Below, piece by piece: positions 9,476-19,900 of a stretch of 27,785 bases of DNA. Both the position numbers and the translations under genes were made by a program. The notes under the pieces are model-generated. The model ran no database searches and was not told the DNA's origin. It worked only from the letters and a program-made list of their open reading frames with translations. Each line of letters opens with the position of its first letter. Position 1 is the first letter of the stretch. The stretch spans positions 1-27,785 of the forward strand of contig CAICTM010001515.1 of NCBI GenBank assembly GCA_903772945.1. Direction: 5' to 3'. The DNA comes from Seminavis robusta. Taxonomy: Eukaryota; Bacillariophyta; Bacillariophyceae; Naviculales; Naviculaceae.

Positions 9476-10839
9476 TCTCGATAGTAGTTTACTAGTCCAA
9501 TGAATCTACCAAGTTTCTTCCTGTTCGTAGGAGGAGCGATGTTCTGGATCGCATCTATTTTCTTGGTTACGGGTTGGATTCCTTCTCAAGTAATCCCGTA
9601 GCCTAGATACTCAAGTTCTCTTCTTTCGAAGAAGGACTTGGTAGCATTGATCTTAAGTCCGGCTTCTCGAAGCCGTTAGGAGAACTTCATCTAACTATTC
9701 ACGTGATCTACTAGATCGCCGTTAGTTAGGATGACTTGATCATCAATATAGGCACGGACATTTTCCAAGTCGTGCATGAGTGTTCCCATCTTCCTTTGGA
9801 AGATGTCGGGACTATTGCATAGGCCCATCGGTACTCGTTGGTATTCGTATTTCCTGAATCCATCTAGATTCAGTAGCATGTCTTGTATCCTTGGGATCGG
9901 ACAGGGTTGTTGCTCAATCCTTTTGGTCAGTTCCCGGACGTCAGAGATGAACCGTATAGATCCATTCTTTTTGGGAATGATGAATGTTGGTGCCGTCCAC
10001 TCGGAACGGTTTACCTTCTTAAGTGCTCCTGCTTCGCAGAGACGTTCGACCTCTGTCTTATGAGTGTTGGTAAGGACACGTGGAGTAGGGTAAGCCCTAG
10101 CGTGATAGGGTTTAGCATCAGAACGAAGTTCTACTTCGTAGTCGTCCATTTGTCGCTTTCCTAAAGCACCTTCGAATTGGTCGGAGCACTTGGTCAATAA
10201 GGCATGAAGCGGTTCCTGCTCTTCCTTATTTACCTGGTTCTGACTCTGGCATATCTGCCTTAACATGGTAGTAAAGTCGAACTTGATTCTTAGATTGGAG
10301 AGAATGTCTCGACCTATGATCATCTCATACGCCCCCAAGTTCGTGGTGGCGTGCGAGTTCCATTCGATAATTCTATCATCGTGGAACTCAGGAGTCATAA
10401 GTGCACCCTTACACTTCGTGTTGGGGTTTAATTCCTTTACAGGGGTAGTCCATTGTGTTTGGACGCCCCCATGATCCTTCATGCTTAATCTCTTAGCATG
10501 AATTTGGGTAATCAAGGTTCCGGATGCTCCTGTATCCAGTAAGCAACGGAGTGTAACGGGTTTTGGTTTCCCTTTTTCTCGTCTGTTAAATCTAACATAG
10601 ACGATAGTTTTGAGGTCTCTTGTCGTGCGACGTTGACGAGGTGGTTGGCCACGGACGAGGTTAATAATGCTGGATAGATCGTCAGAATCTAGTTGAGCAG
10701 TTTCTAGGCAATTATCTAATTTGCCGTAGACTTCATCAGTTGCAAACAATTCTTGTTTACTAGTTAGTGAGATATCTTCATCACTTAGGTATGAGAAATC
10801 GGAACATGGTTCCGTTGAATCATCATCCTGGCCTAATCC
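9476..10839 (-). pseudogene. Retrotransposon Pol, protease and reverse transcriptase part
   Basis: In the same frame as Gag after its TGA. An aspartic protease motif, C-L-L-D-T-G-A-S-G-T, is encoded near 10530. The reverse-transcriptase domain follows: W-T-A-P-T-F-I-I-P-K-K-N-G, I-R-F-I-S-D-V-R-E-L, Y-Q-R-V-P-M-G-L-C-N-S-P and the catalytic Y-I-D-D near 9750. The segment that should carry motif A (first catalytic Asp) between G-F and K-Y-E-Y is missing, about 30 residues, at about 9855. After 9691 two compensating frame changes and one in-frame TGA interrupt the thumb (A-G-L-K-I-N-A-T-K-S, L-E-Y-L-G-Y-G, F-I-G-L-V-N-Y-Y-R), which ends near 9476. The domain cannot be active. Confidence 0.8.
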
Positions 10840-12160
10840 TCAGACGGAGATCTCTCCATCTGAATGATTGAAGTCGAAGTCGGCAAGAGCCTTGTCGACT
10901 GCAGCCATTTTCTTGTCCATCATGTTGAGGGACCCGACAGAGGAGTCATCCTCGTTGTCAGAGTCGTCCGACTTGCGTTTGGCAACATGGTTGCATTCGC
11001 TTTTCTTCTTGCGATCCGCCTTGACCGCAGCGTTGGAGACTTTCTTCATAAGGACCGAAAGTTCCTTCTTGGTGTAGGACTTGGCGTCATCAGACTTGCG
11101 TTTCCAAGTCTTGTTCTTGTTGTACGCTGGCTTGCTATCGTTGTCAGACGAGGACTTGGCTTTGAGTTTCTTCAGAGTCATGCAATCAGCAGTATTGTGA
11201 GTGCTGGACTCGTGGTAATCACACCACTTTTCTTCGCTCTTGGAAGAATGGTCGTTGTTGCGAGTAGACTTGTACTTCTTGCTGTTGTTCTTCTTCGAAG
11301 AAGCTTGCTTGGCATCACTGCCTTTGTCAAAGTCTTCAGCGGATTCCATGCGCTCACAGAATCCAATGAGAGCTGTCATCTCGGCAGTGAAAGTATCGAA
11401 GTCGTGTTCGTCCATCTTGCGCATCCAGGAACGAGGAATGCCATGACAGATGATGTCGATGAATTCGTCCTGGTTCAACTGTTGATTGACACCGAAAGGT
11501 GGCAAACGTGGAAGCTCATCGGTGTTCATCCGAGTGAGGTTGTTGATGTAGGCACAAGTTGTCATCTCGCTAGGCTTGCGCATCTTGCGACGCATGAAGC
11601 GTTTCTGTTTTTCAAGAGCCTTGTAAGGACAGGCTGCTTCGATAACCGCGTTGATTCCAAAGGCGATGTCAGCATCGCTTAGAGCGGGTTCCGCTGCACC
11701 GTCCCATGCGGCTTGGACACGAGCCTGGAAGGCTGCTTCGGTTTCTCCAGAAGTCACATCCCGTGGAGGAACTGCGTTCACAGCAATTTGTCGTAGGGTG
11801 TTATGACGCACGGCACGATGGCCTGCACACCCAGCTTCGTAGACACTCTTCGCAGATCATCTCCTTGAGAAGGCGATGTTTGTCGTCGGCGTTGGCAAGG
11901 TTGAGTCCAACGAAGATCTTCTCCATATTCGTAGCCCACTTGATGGTCTGACGTGGAGTGTTGGAACCATTGATGATGGCTACCTTGAAGGTGTATTTGG
12001 CACTGTTTGCATCTGCAGGAACCGTGCGAAGTTTGTAGGTGGTTGCACGAGAATCGTCGATCTCGGCGTCTTTGTCATTGTCGACGAGAGGAAGAATGGG
12101 TTTGTAACGCAACTGTTTCTCGAAGTTGGTGAATGCATGCTTTCCTTGAGCAATCTTCAT
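10840..12160 (-). pseudogene. Retrotransposon Gag (capsid/nucleocapsid), frameshifted
   Basis: Starts at the ATG at 12158-12160 (M-K-I-A-Q-G-K-H). The capsid-like part is rich in charged residues. A frame change of +1 near 11840-11850 separates ...E-M-I-C-E-E from V-Y-E-A-G-C-A-G-H. The C-terminal third is Lys/Ser-rich with a zinc knuckle, C-D-Y-H-x4-H-x4-C, where the usual second cysteine is His. It ends at a TGA (10840-10842). The frame beyond this stop is the pol frame, so gag and pol are separated by one stop codon only. Either readthrough or a mutated CGA codon would explain this. Confidence 0.75.
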
Positions 12161-12212
12161 GGTGAAGGAATAGGTTGAGGGTAGCTGAAAGCTATTGTGT
12201 TTGTTAACAAAA

Positions 12213-12634
12213 TGCACTACGCTAAAAGCTAGTGTAAAGATCTTTCGAGTGTTTTGAGTTTGAGAGAATGAAAGTTATGAGAGAGATTAGAAAGCTACGA
12301 AAACTAATCCATGAGAGAGATCGTTGTGAAGCTCATTGAAGTTGGTCTCCCGCGGGAGGCCTCGAAGTGTGATATCGTAGGTTATGGCAATAACTCTACG
12401 TACTCCACGGTCCATTTCCGGAACACGTGGAAACTTCAGCTAGTAGCTGTCTAGTAGCGTGGAAGCTTTCCACGCCGGCTAAATATCTAGAGCGATGTTT
12501 CATCGACAACCTAGTATGACTAGCAGTCATGAGAACCCTGTCTCAATGACTATTCGCGAAGGACTACGTCATGAGTCGAACTCAAACCCTATCTAGGATC
12601 GAGTCGTGAATAAGGCTAAGAGCCGTGTATTGCA
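12213..12634 (-). repeat. 5' LTR (right copy)
   Basis: 422 bp with the same TGCACTACGC...GTGTATTGCA ends. It is the 5' LTR for the minus-strand genes and should carry their promoter. The sequence just inside it (TTTTGTTAACAAACAC on the minus strand) is where the primer-binding site should lie; I could not match it to a tRNA. Confidence 0.9.
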
Positions 12635-12725
12635 TGAGGTTCCTGATCAACTTTGTTCAAGGGTTGCAGATGGCAGCCTGGAGTTCCGAGTGAACTGTAG
12701 TATGGTAGTGTGCTGTGACTACTAG
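12635..12725 (+). pseudogene. LRR protein gene, 3' end displaced by the retrotransposon
   Basis: The first four bases (TGAG, 12635-12638) repeat 8256-8259 and are the target-site duplication. From 12639 the frame continues directly from the 5' part: V-P-D-Q-L-C-S-R-V-A-D-G-S-L-E-F and then a terminal C-S-M-V-V-C-C-D-Y before TAG (12723-12725). The L-C-x-R...F-x-V-x-C-S...C-C ending is the usual C-terminal cap of diatom LRR proteins. This shows that the two pieces belong to one gene and that the insertion is precise. Confidence 0.8.
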
Positions 12726-14131
12726 CTACAAAGTTGTTGGTCCTATCATCATGCGCGGGGAAACTAAACTGTGAAGGGTTTTATTCATTTCGTTATGCGT
12801 TTGCTTGGCTATCGAAATTCACAGTAGCCTCCTTTCTATGATGTTCCTTTTCTGACGTATGTATCATCTAGCTACCGGCGGCCAGCTAGTTAGGTACTAC
12901 GATTGTGTTGGCTGTGGCTACGGTATGACTGTTTTCACTGCCGGGGCATTTGCTGTGATCGTGTGGCGTTGAAGAGAGAATGATGCCGCCATTTCAATCC
13001 AGTTCGACGACGAACAAGAAAGGCACTGCGGATCCACCGGCAGATACATAGTGATGAGGCTTCCCTTGTATGTGCACTCCCGTGCTCTGACCAACCGTGG
13101 GAGGCATGCATGCCTACCTGCACCCATCACTTCCATTCCATCGGATGTCTGGGTATTGATAATAATACGCGGGTTGGTTGTTGAGTGGCCATGGTTTCGC
13201 GGCAAAAGGCTTGCACAAAGAGTGATTCCGGCGGATCGGGAAGGATCCATTGATCGTCGCACGAGATATTATGAATTGAGTCTGTCAATCTTGCCCGTAT
13301 TCTTCAAACTCGATACAGCGCGATTGATTCGCTCAACGTTTCGACCGGACGCCGCAAAAAGGCGTGTTCGTCGACCATGGCATAGTTCGTCGTGGCTGTC
13401 GTGCTAGAGCAAAGCAGCTTTGGGAGCATAATAGTAGGGCCACACGTTACAGTACTTATAAGCAAGCAATGATGGCGATACATACAACCGCTAGGTGCAG
13501 AGAGAGCGCGTTTGTGGATTGTCTCCTCGAATGCATGGACAATACTTGGAATGTGTCAATTTCTTCTTCCATTCGATCGTTCTTGTCCGTAATGTCATGT
13601 CCAATTGAGGAGGGTTGCAACAGTGTGATACCGGTAGAAAAGGTAGCCGGTTTTGTTTTGGAATTCTTCCAGTGTCATGGAGGGAATCCTGCTAGAAGAA
13701 GACTTTTCCATTGGTGTCAACGGCGGATCCCATAAAGGACATGGTCCAATCGTGTCGTGTCATGGGTTTGCCTGTCACGGCGGTCAAGCTGCCTTGTACT
13801 TGACAGGATTACATTGTAGGGACGCGTAATAACAACCAAGAATGAAGATCGGTGTAAGTACGGTAGCCACAGTGAAGGGTTGGAGCGATGTGCGAATTTT
13901 TCGCCGAGTTGGGTTCCAATAGATATGATTCGATTCGAGAAAACCAGGACCGGTAGAGCGTACGGTATCCAATGCCAAACGACGGTCAAGTATTGATCCG
14001 TGTAACCAACGCCCCCGGCAAATTCTTCAGGTACGGTCCTAATAGCGACGGTGACTCGGCTCGCACGAATGTCATGATGATCGTATCGATCGTACAATTG
14101 TACATGTAGCGATAGCGAGTGCTTTTCAGTT
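12726..14131. other. Intergenic stretch without a supported gene
   Basis: Several overlapping open frames of 60-126 codons exist on both strands (for example 13364-13735 plus and 13717-14097 minus). None shows a recognisable domain or a convincing splice pattern. The composition is less A/T-rich than the repeats, so remnants of an old gene are possible. Confidence 0.4.
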
Positions 14132-14337
14132 GCTAGCTAGAATACTAGTTATATAGCTTTCGCTGGCTTTAGAGTTTTTCCTGGTAGAAGCAGATCCCCC
14201 TGCTAAGATGCATGTAAATAGCTGTAGCTGGTTTAAAAGCACCTTCCTAGTAGGAACTTATTTAGTTTTTGCTGACTTATTTGTGTTCTAACCCTACCCT
14301 TATACCTGCAGGGACCACCGTAGCAGGGAAAACAATT
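14132..14337 (+). repeat. Direct repeat D, copy 1, ending in a 33-bp terminal motif
   Basis: Matches 16209-16418 in the same orientation with scattered substitutions and small indels. Its last 33 bases (14305-14337, CCTGCAGGGACCACCGTAGC...) also appear inverted at 16017-16049. Confidence 0.7.
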
Positions 14338-14705
14338 CGGCTTTTTTTCAGCGTTCGTCTCCTGTTTCCTCAGTTTGCTCGCTACTTGGATCCATATGAC
14401 AAATATATGCAATCCAGCCATTGTACCGGTAGCCAGCTACCGTACCGTAGGCAGAGAGTTACATCGATCCGTGACAGTGGCAACAGTACCGAACACACTC
14501 AGGTTCCGCTTTACTGGCTACAATCCGTTACCGGTATCTTCCATTGGATCCTTCTGACGAATACATGCACAACCGAACATTGTCAATCCAGCCATCGTAG
14601 CCAGCTACCATACAGTTACATCCGTGACAGTGGCAACAGTACCGAACACACTCAGGTTCCGCTTTACTGGCTACACTCCGTTACCGATACCTTGCATTGG
14701 ATCCT

Positions 14706-15147
14706 TATGACAAATACATGCACAACCGAACATTATGAATCCAGGCATTGTAGCCGGCTGCGGTATAGCTACATCAACGACAGTGGCAACAGTACCGAAA
14801 GTTCGGCTTTGTGCGCTACGGTTACCGGTAACTCGCATTGGATCCTTATGACGAATACATGCACAACCGAACATTATGAATCCAGTACCGAACACACTCA
14901 GGTTCGACTTTGCTCGCTGCAGTCGGTTACCTCGCATTGGATCCTTATGACGAATACAAGCACAACCGAATATTGTCAATCCAGCCATTGTAGCCAGCTG
15001 CCGTATAGCTAGTGGCAACAGTACTTGACTTGCACATACAGGAAAATGGGTACCGACACAGGAATCACCACCAAAACAGTAGGAAAACATAAGAAGGGAT
15101 GAATCTGGTAGGAGGATCCACTCTCTTGTGTGCGTGCGAGTGTTGTC
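14706..15147 (+). repeat. Palindrome, left arm (~440 bp)
   Basis: Near-identical reverse complement of 15516-15957. I noticed only a handful of differences apart from one short indel near the inner end. It includes about two and a half satellite monomers in inverted orientation and the CACCAAAACAGTAGGAAAAC block. Confidence 0.85.
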
Positions 15148-15515
15148 GTGTAGCAGGAAAAATAATTTAAGCCAGCTCAGCTGTGTAACCTCGGCAGAAA
15201 GGTTTCAGTGTATGGGATGGCAGTCAGTTCTCAGCCATGGACGGCCAAGTTGAAGAACAAGGGTAAGTCGCCGGTTTTCTTCAGTGTCAGAATAGAAGAG
15301 AAAACCATAGCTATTTCTTACTTTCTCTTCTCTTACTGCTGACGGCCGGCGAACTACTATTGTCGAGTCCTTTTCGGTCGCTCCGGACAACAAGAGGAGA
15401 GGCTTCGATCGATCGCTACAAACAAGAGGATGCTCTGTTAACTCCAGCCCTATCACCAGCCTGAACATCGTTGAGTCATTGAATGGCAACAGTCGTCAAC
15501 CGGAGGAGGAGGCTA

Positions 15516-15957
15516 TACGACACACGACAACACACAAGAGAGTGGATCCTCCTACCGGATTCATCCCTTCTTATTATTTCCTACTGTTTTGGTGGTGATT
15601 CCTGTGTCGGTACCCATTTTCCTGTATGTGCAAGTCAAGTACTGTTGCCACTAGCTATACGGCAGCTGGCTACAATGGCTGGATTGACAATATTCGGTTG
15701 TGCTTGTATTCGTCATAAGGATCCAATGCGAAGTAACCGACTGCAGCGAGCAAAGTCGAACCTGAGTGTGTTCGGTACTGGATTCATAATGTTCGGTTGT
15801 GCATGTATTCGTCATAAGGATCCAATGCGAGTTACCGGTAACCGTAGCGCACAAAGCCGAACTTTCGGTACTGTTGCCACTGTCGTTGATGTAGCTATAC
15901 CGCAGCCGGCTACAATGCCTGGATTCATAATGTTCGGTTGTGCATGTATTTGTCATA
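15516..15957 (-). repeat. Palindrome, right arm (~440 bp)
   Basis: Partner of the left arm around a centre near 15331. The spacer (15148-15515) repeats pieces of the 0.85 kb segment in a new order: the part like 1640-1800 precedes the part like 1090-1240. Confidence 0.85.
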
Positions 15958-16049
15958 GGGGTATCTGCTTGTACACTGAAACCTTTCTGCCGAGGTTACA
16001 CAGCGGAGCTGGCTTAAATTGTTTTTCCTGCTACGGTGGTCCCTGCAGG

Positions 16050-16208
16050 CACTACAGGTATCTGCTTCTAGCTAGCTAGCTATTAGCTAATATGGTTATC
16101 TGCTAGAAGCAGATACATGTAGTGCTTAACTTGCGCTTTTAAATAGCTAGAAGCAGATCCCCTAGCTAGAAGCAGATTCCCATAGCAAGCTAGAAGCAGA
16201 TACCCCAA
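16050..16208. repeat. Cluster of GCTAGAAGCAGAT microrepeats
   Basis: The word CTAGAAGCAGAT(A/C/T) or its reverse complement ATCTGCTTCTAG appears about five times in 160 bp, mixed with GCTAGCTAG runs. The same word is also found inside repeat D (14190s and 16260s). Function unknown. Confidence 0.55.
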
Positions 16209-16418
16209 GCTAGCTAGAATACTAGTTAGATAGCTTTTGCTAGCTTTAGAGTTTTTCCTGGTAGAAGCAGATCCCCCTACTAGGATGCATGTAAATAGCT
16301 TTAGCTGGTTTAAATGCACCATCCTAGCACTAGGATACTTATTTAGTTTTTGCTGACTTATTTGTATTCTAACCCTACCCTTATACCTACAGGGACCACC
16401 GTAGCAGGAAAAACAATT
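16209..16418 (+). repeat. Direct repeat D, copy 2
   Basis: Second copy of 14132-14337, including the 33-bp terminal motif at 16386-16418, in the same orientation. A third copy of the element end at this place suggests nested or recombined elements. Confidence 0.7.
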
Positions 16419-16566
16419 AAAGGGGTTGAGGGCTCTGGCAGCAAGACTGCCGAGGTAAAGCTATGCTGATATGTAATGAGATCTTGGTAACATGCAGAGA
16501 ATAGAAGAAAGCTGCCACCTTCGACAAAAATCACCATGCCAGCCAGGATTCCGCCTGTGCTTCTTT

Positions 16567-16995
16567 TTAGCAACTAGTCAGATGCAACGTCCATGATGTC
16601 AGGTTGCCTGAACCACTGCCCGAAACTCTACCTACGGTTATTGTCCACATTCCTGTGGCATCCTTGAAATCGAATGAAGAAAGAGTGCCCTCTGGTTTGA
16701 CATAAGTGCTGCCAGAGTTAGAACCACAGACAGCATCACCAGCACCAGCACCATGAATTGTGGTGTTACTTGAATCATCGAAGCGAGCATGAAAGTCAGC
16801 AGCAGTACCACAGTCCTCATCCATAAGATTGACACTTGCACCATCGTGTTGGACCATTACAAACAGTTCACTCAGTTTTGAATATGTAATGTCAACTTCA
16901 ATATCAACGTCACACAAGGTGAAGGAGGGACCGACAGAAAAGAAAGAATAATTTGGTACAGAAGGTATCGCAAAATTGATGGTTCCAGAAGAGAA
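16567..16995 (-). other. P/Homo B domain of the giant protein
   Basis: About 140 residues: I-N-F-A-I-P (start), V-D-I-E-V-D-I-T-Y...L-F-V-M-V-Q-H-D-G, L-M-D-E-D-C-G, F-D-D-S, Y-V-K-P-E-G-T-L-S-S-F, G-M-W-T-I-T-V, S-W-T-L-H-L. This follows the pattern of proprotein-convertase P domains (I-P-D...V-x-V-x-I-x-H...L-x-x-P-x-G...G-x-W-x-L-x-V...W-x-L). In kexin/furin proteins this domain sits after the protease; here it caps a Pro-Ser stalk instead. Three cysteines (C-D-V, D-C-G, V-C-G) and the C-terminal Cys could form disulfides. Confidence 0.75.
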
Positions 16996-19900
16996 CGAAA
17001 ACACAGGAGCAGAGGTTGGTGGCTCGGTTGGTGGCTTGGTTGGTGCCTTTGTGGGTGCCTTCGTTGGAGCAGTGGTTGGCTGTGGTGTTGGTGGATCGGT
17101 TGGTGCCTTTGAGGGTGATTTAGATGGGTTAGATGAAGGCACATCAGATGGAGCCATTGAAGGCAAATCAGATGGGCTTCTGCTTGGGCTAAAGGAAGGC
17201 ATGTCAGATGGTGCAATGCTGGGTCTAGCTGAAGGCACGGTGCTTGGACTGGAGGAAGGCACATCAGATGGTGCCATGCTGAGGATCAAAGAAGGCACAT
17301 CTGATGGACTGATGCTTGGATTGGAAGAAGGCACATCTGATGGGCCCAAAGAAGGCACATCTGATGGTACCATGCTGGGGATCAAAGAAGGTACATCTGA
17401 TGGGCTGTTGCTTGGATTGGAAGAAGGGGCATCTGATGGGCCCAAAGAAGGCACATCTGATGGTGCCATGCTGGGGATCAAAGAAGGTACATCTGATGGG
17501 CTGGTGTTTGGATTGGAAGAAGGGGCATTCGATGGGCTGCTGCTTGGATTTGAAGAAGGGATATCCAATGAGCTAGTACTGGGTGTCATTGAGGGAACAC
17601 AGCTTGGAATATCTGAGGGGCCAAGACTTGGAGTATCCGATGGGGCACTGGATGGCATTCTGCTTGGGGTGCTGGAGGGGTCCTGTGATGGGGCTTTTGA
17701 AGGCAATTTGCTTGGAAAGCTAGATGGGACCCTGGATGGAATTGTGCTTGGGGTGCTGGAGGGGCCTTGTGATGGCTGGGGTGTTGGCTGATTTGTGGGT
17801 TGTGGTGTGGTTGGATTTGTTGGATTTTTGGTTGCGTTGTTGGTTGGTACCTTCGATGGAACAGCGCTAGGTATTGCAGATGGGGTTGTTGATGGGATCA
17901 CTGATGGGCTGCTTGATGCTGTGGGACTGGGTGTTGGATTCCCAGGTACAACAGTGGGCATTCTCGAAGGGGGGGATGAAGGGGAAGGGGAAGATGACGG
18001 ACTTCTTGAGGGACCAACGGAAGGATTCTCAGATGGCTCTAATGATGGAGTAATGCTAGGCAGTTCTGAAGGGTCCATTGATGGGTGGGCAGATGGCTTT
18101 GTAGATGGCATTTCTGTTACTTGGCTGGCAGTTGGAGCCCCTGAGATTGACGGACTGGCAGATGGGTTCAGCGAAGGCTCACCACTTGGAAACACTGATG
18201 GTGTTTTTGAGAGCGAGGGTGCTTCTGAAGGCCCTATTGATGGAATCTCTGATGGGCTTCCAGATGGAAGAGTGCTAGCTGTTGGCATTGATGATGGCAG
18301 AGAGGAAGAGTTGCTTGATGGTTGAGCTGATTGAAGGCCACTGGGCAAGATGGAGGGCGCAGTTGAAGGTTGGAGTGAAGGGTCCGTAGAGGGGCTATTG
18401 GATGGCATACTTGATACGCTACTGGAGAGTGCCACCGAGGTTGCCATAACCCCAGCTGTGTTTATGGATGCTGTCAATTGTTCAAGGAACAAAGACTCTT
18501 GAGCAGCTTGAATAAGAGCAATTCCTGGGGCTTGTTGTGCTGTTATTGTGAACCCAACCAATGAAGTCTGCAGCTTTCTTTCACCCCAAAGCTGGATAGA
18601 GCGTGCTGTAGCCATAGCAGCATTGCTACCAGGCCTGCTGAACACAACCATGCTCTCTACTGAAGGCGGGCAACTGCTACCCGTATATATTGCACCCAGT
18701 GCTGTTGTGAACGCTCCTGTCAATATGACATCTCCCAAGGGGCTGATGTTCCCAGTGAATCCGACTGTGTAGTTGGATTCCACAGAAGCTAAAGAGAGCC
18801 CGCATCCTGTTGGGGATTCGCTGGGTGGCGAGCTCTGTGTGGGACTTGTCGTGGGAATCTCACTTGGTGGCAGACTCTCCGTGGGACTCGTAGTGGGGAT
18901 CTGTGTTGCTTCAACTGTAGGTTCCAGTGTTGAAATCAAGACCTCAGTTGCAAGGGTTAGAACAGAACCTACTACCAAGGAATCTGCATTGGGAGTGACA
19001 GCAGTGAGGCTTTCACTGTACTCGTCGCCGAATAAAGAATCATCAATCAGGAAGACGCCTACGTCTTGTTCTGCAACAACCAGGAATTCAATATAGTTGT
19101 AAACAATGATGAGATTGTCATCATAGAAGAAATCATCATAATAGAAGAAATCGTCATCGTTGAAAAGTCATCGCCACCATAGAAATCGTTAGTTTGCAGC
19201 ACTCGTGCTCCGGTTGACTGAGAGACCTTCTGCTGGCGGGTCTTCACTTTTGTCGCACTGGTAGAGTGTGAATGCTCCAGCTTGCGGTTCCTAGCAGTAC
19301 GATAGTCAAGGGAAACACTATTGACTGATGATGCACAGAAGGTGTCATCATCTGGCTGCGATGCAATCGCAAGTTCAAAAGCCAAGATGAACTCTTCATC
19401 AGAGATAAGTGAGATGTCGCCTTCGAAATCCATCCCGATTATGTTTGCTGTTTCCTCAAGAGTACAGGCTGATGGGAAATTGCTAACCGATGGTGAAAAT
19501 GTGGGTACTTCGGTTTGCGGGATTGTGGGGACTCCAGTTTGTGTGACTGTGGGATCTTGTGTTGGCTGTTCTGTTGGTTGTTCTGTTGGTTCAGCTGTTG
19601 GTTCAGCTGTTGGTTCAGCTGTTGGTTCAGCTGTTGGCTCAGAGGTTGGTTCAAAGGTGGGTTCAGGGGTTGGTTCAGGGGTTGGTTCACTTGTTGGTTC
19701 AGGTGTTGGCTGCTCTGTTGGGAGTTCAGTTGGTGTCGCAGTTAGAACAGCCGTAGTTGGTTTGGCTGTTGTTGGAGCAAAAGTTGGACTGCCAGGTGTA
19801 ACAGAAGGGGAAGCTGTTGTCGGAGCCAAAGTAGGGCTACCTGGAGCGACCATAGGCAAAGCTGTGGTGGGACTGGCGCTTGTCGGTTTGGCTGTTGTTG

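Larger units (their letters stand above)
8260..12634 (-). mobile_element. Ty3/gypsy-like LTR retrotransposon, internally deleted
   Basis: Two 422-bp LTRs with TG...CA ends (8320-8741 and 12213-12634) bound an internal region coding on the minus strand in the order gag, protease, reverse transcriptase, integrase. Reverse transcriptase before integrase is the Ty3/gypsy order. The insertion made a 4-bp duplication, TGAG (8256-8259 and 12635-12638), and interrupts an LRR gene. The LTRs differ at about five positions, all transitions, so the copy is fairly young but not new. The downstream-side LTR carries an extra 60-bp tandem copy of its edge (8260-8319). RNase H and the N-terminal half of integrase are missing, and several frames are broken, so it cannot move on its own. 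Confidence 0.85.
14305..16049. mobile_element. Foldback-type element with terminal inverted repeats and long internal palindrome
   Basis: 33-bp terminal inverted repeats (14305-14337 and 16017-16049) match with one mismatch. Inside are inverted satellite arrays and a central spacer. The inner sequence is entirely made of families also found at 1-5240: the ~155-bp satellite, the 0.85 kb segment and the boundary motif at 5171-5240. No transposase frame is present. The open frames seen on each strand (such as 14269-15012) are satellite monomers read through and are not taken as genes. Clear target-site duplications were not found, so the exact ends are uncertain. Confidence 0.6.

Noticed and set aside
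10864..11682. 272-codon plus-strand frame opposite gag
   Set aside because: Antisense shadow of the Lys/Ser/Asp-rich Gag sequence. The Gag frame carries the zinc knuckle and fits the retrotransposon layout.
12918..14097. Overlapping open frames in the stretch after the LRR gene
   Set aside because: None exceeds 126 codons, they overlap on both strands, and no motif or splice structure favours one of them.
14269..15012. 247-codon frame through inverted satellite monomers, and its mirror at 15483-16079
   Set aside because: The protein is just the ~155-bp satellite translated repeatedly (M-T-N-T-C-T-T-E-H...), and the same monomers elsewhere are broken by indels; no sign of selection.
18978..18978. 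Separate gene starting near 18978 (minus) for the Pro-Ser/P-domain half
   Set aside because: The start would be a TTG, no signal peptide follows, and the upstream frame is open back to the T run at 19163-19166, where one base restores continuity with the other half.
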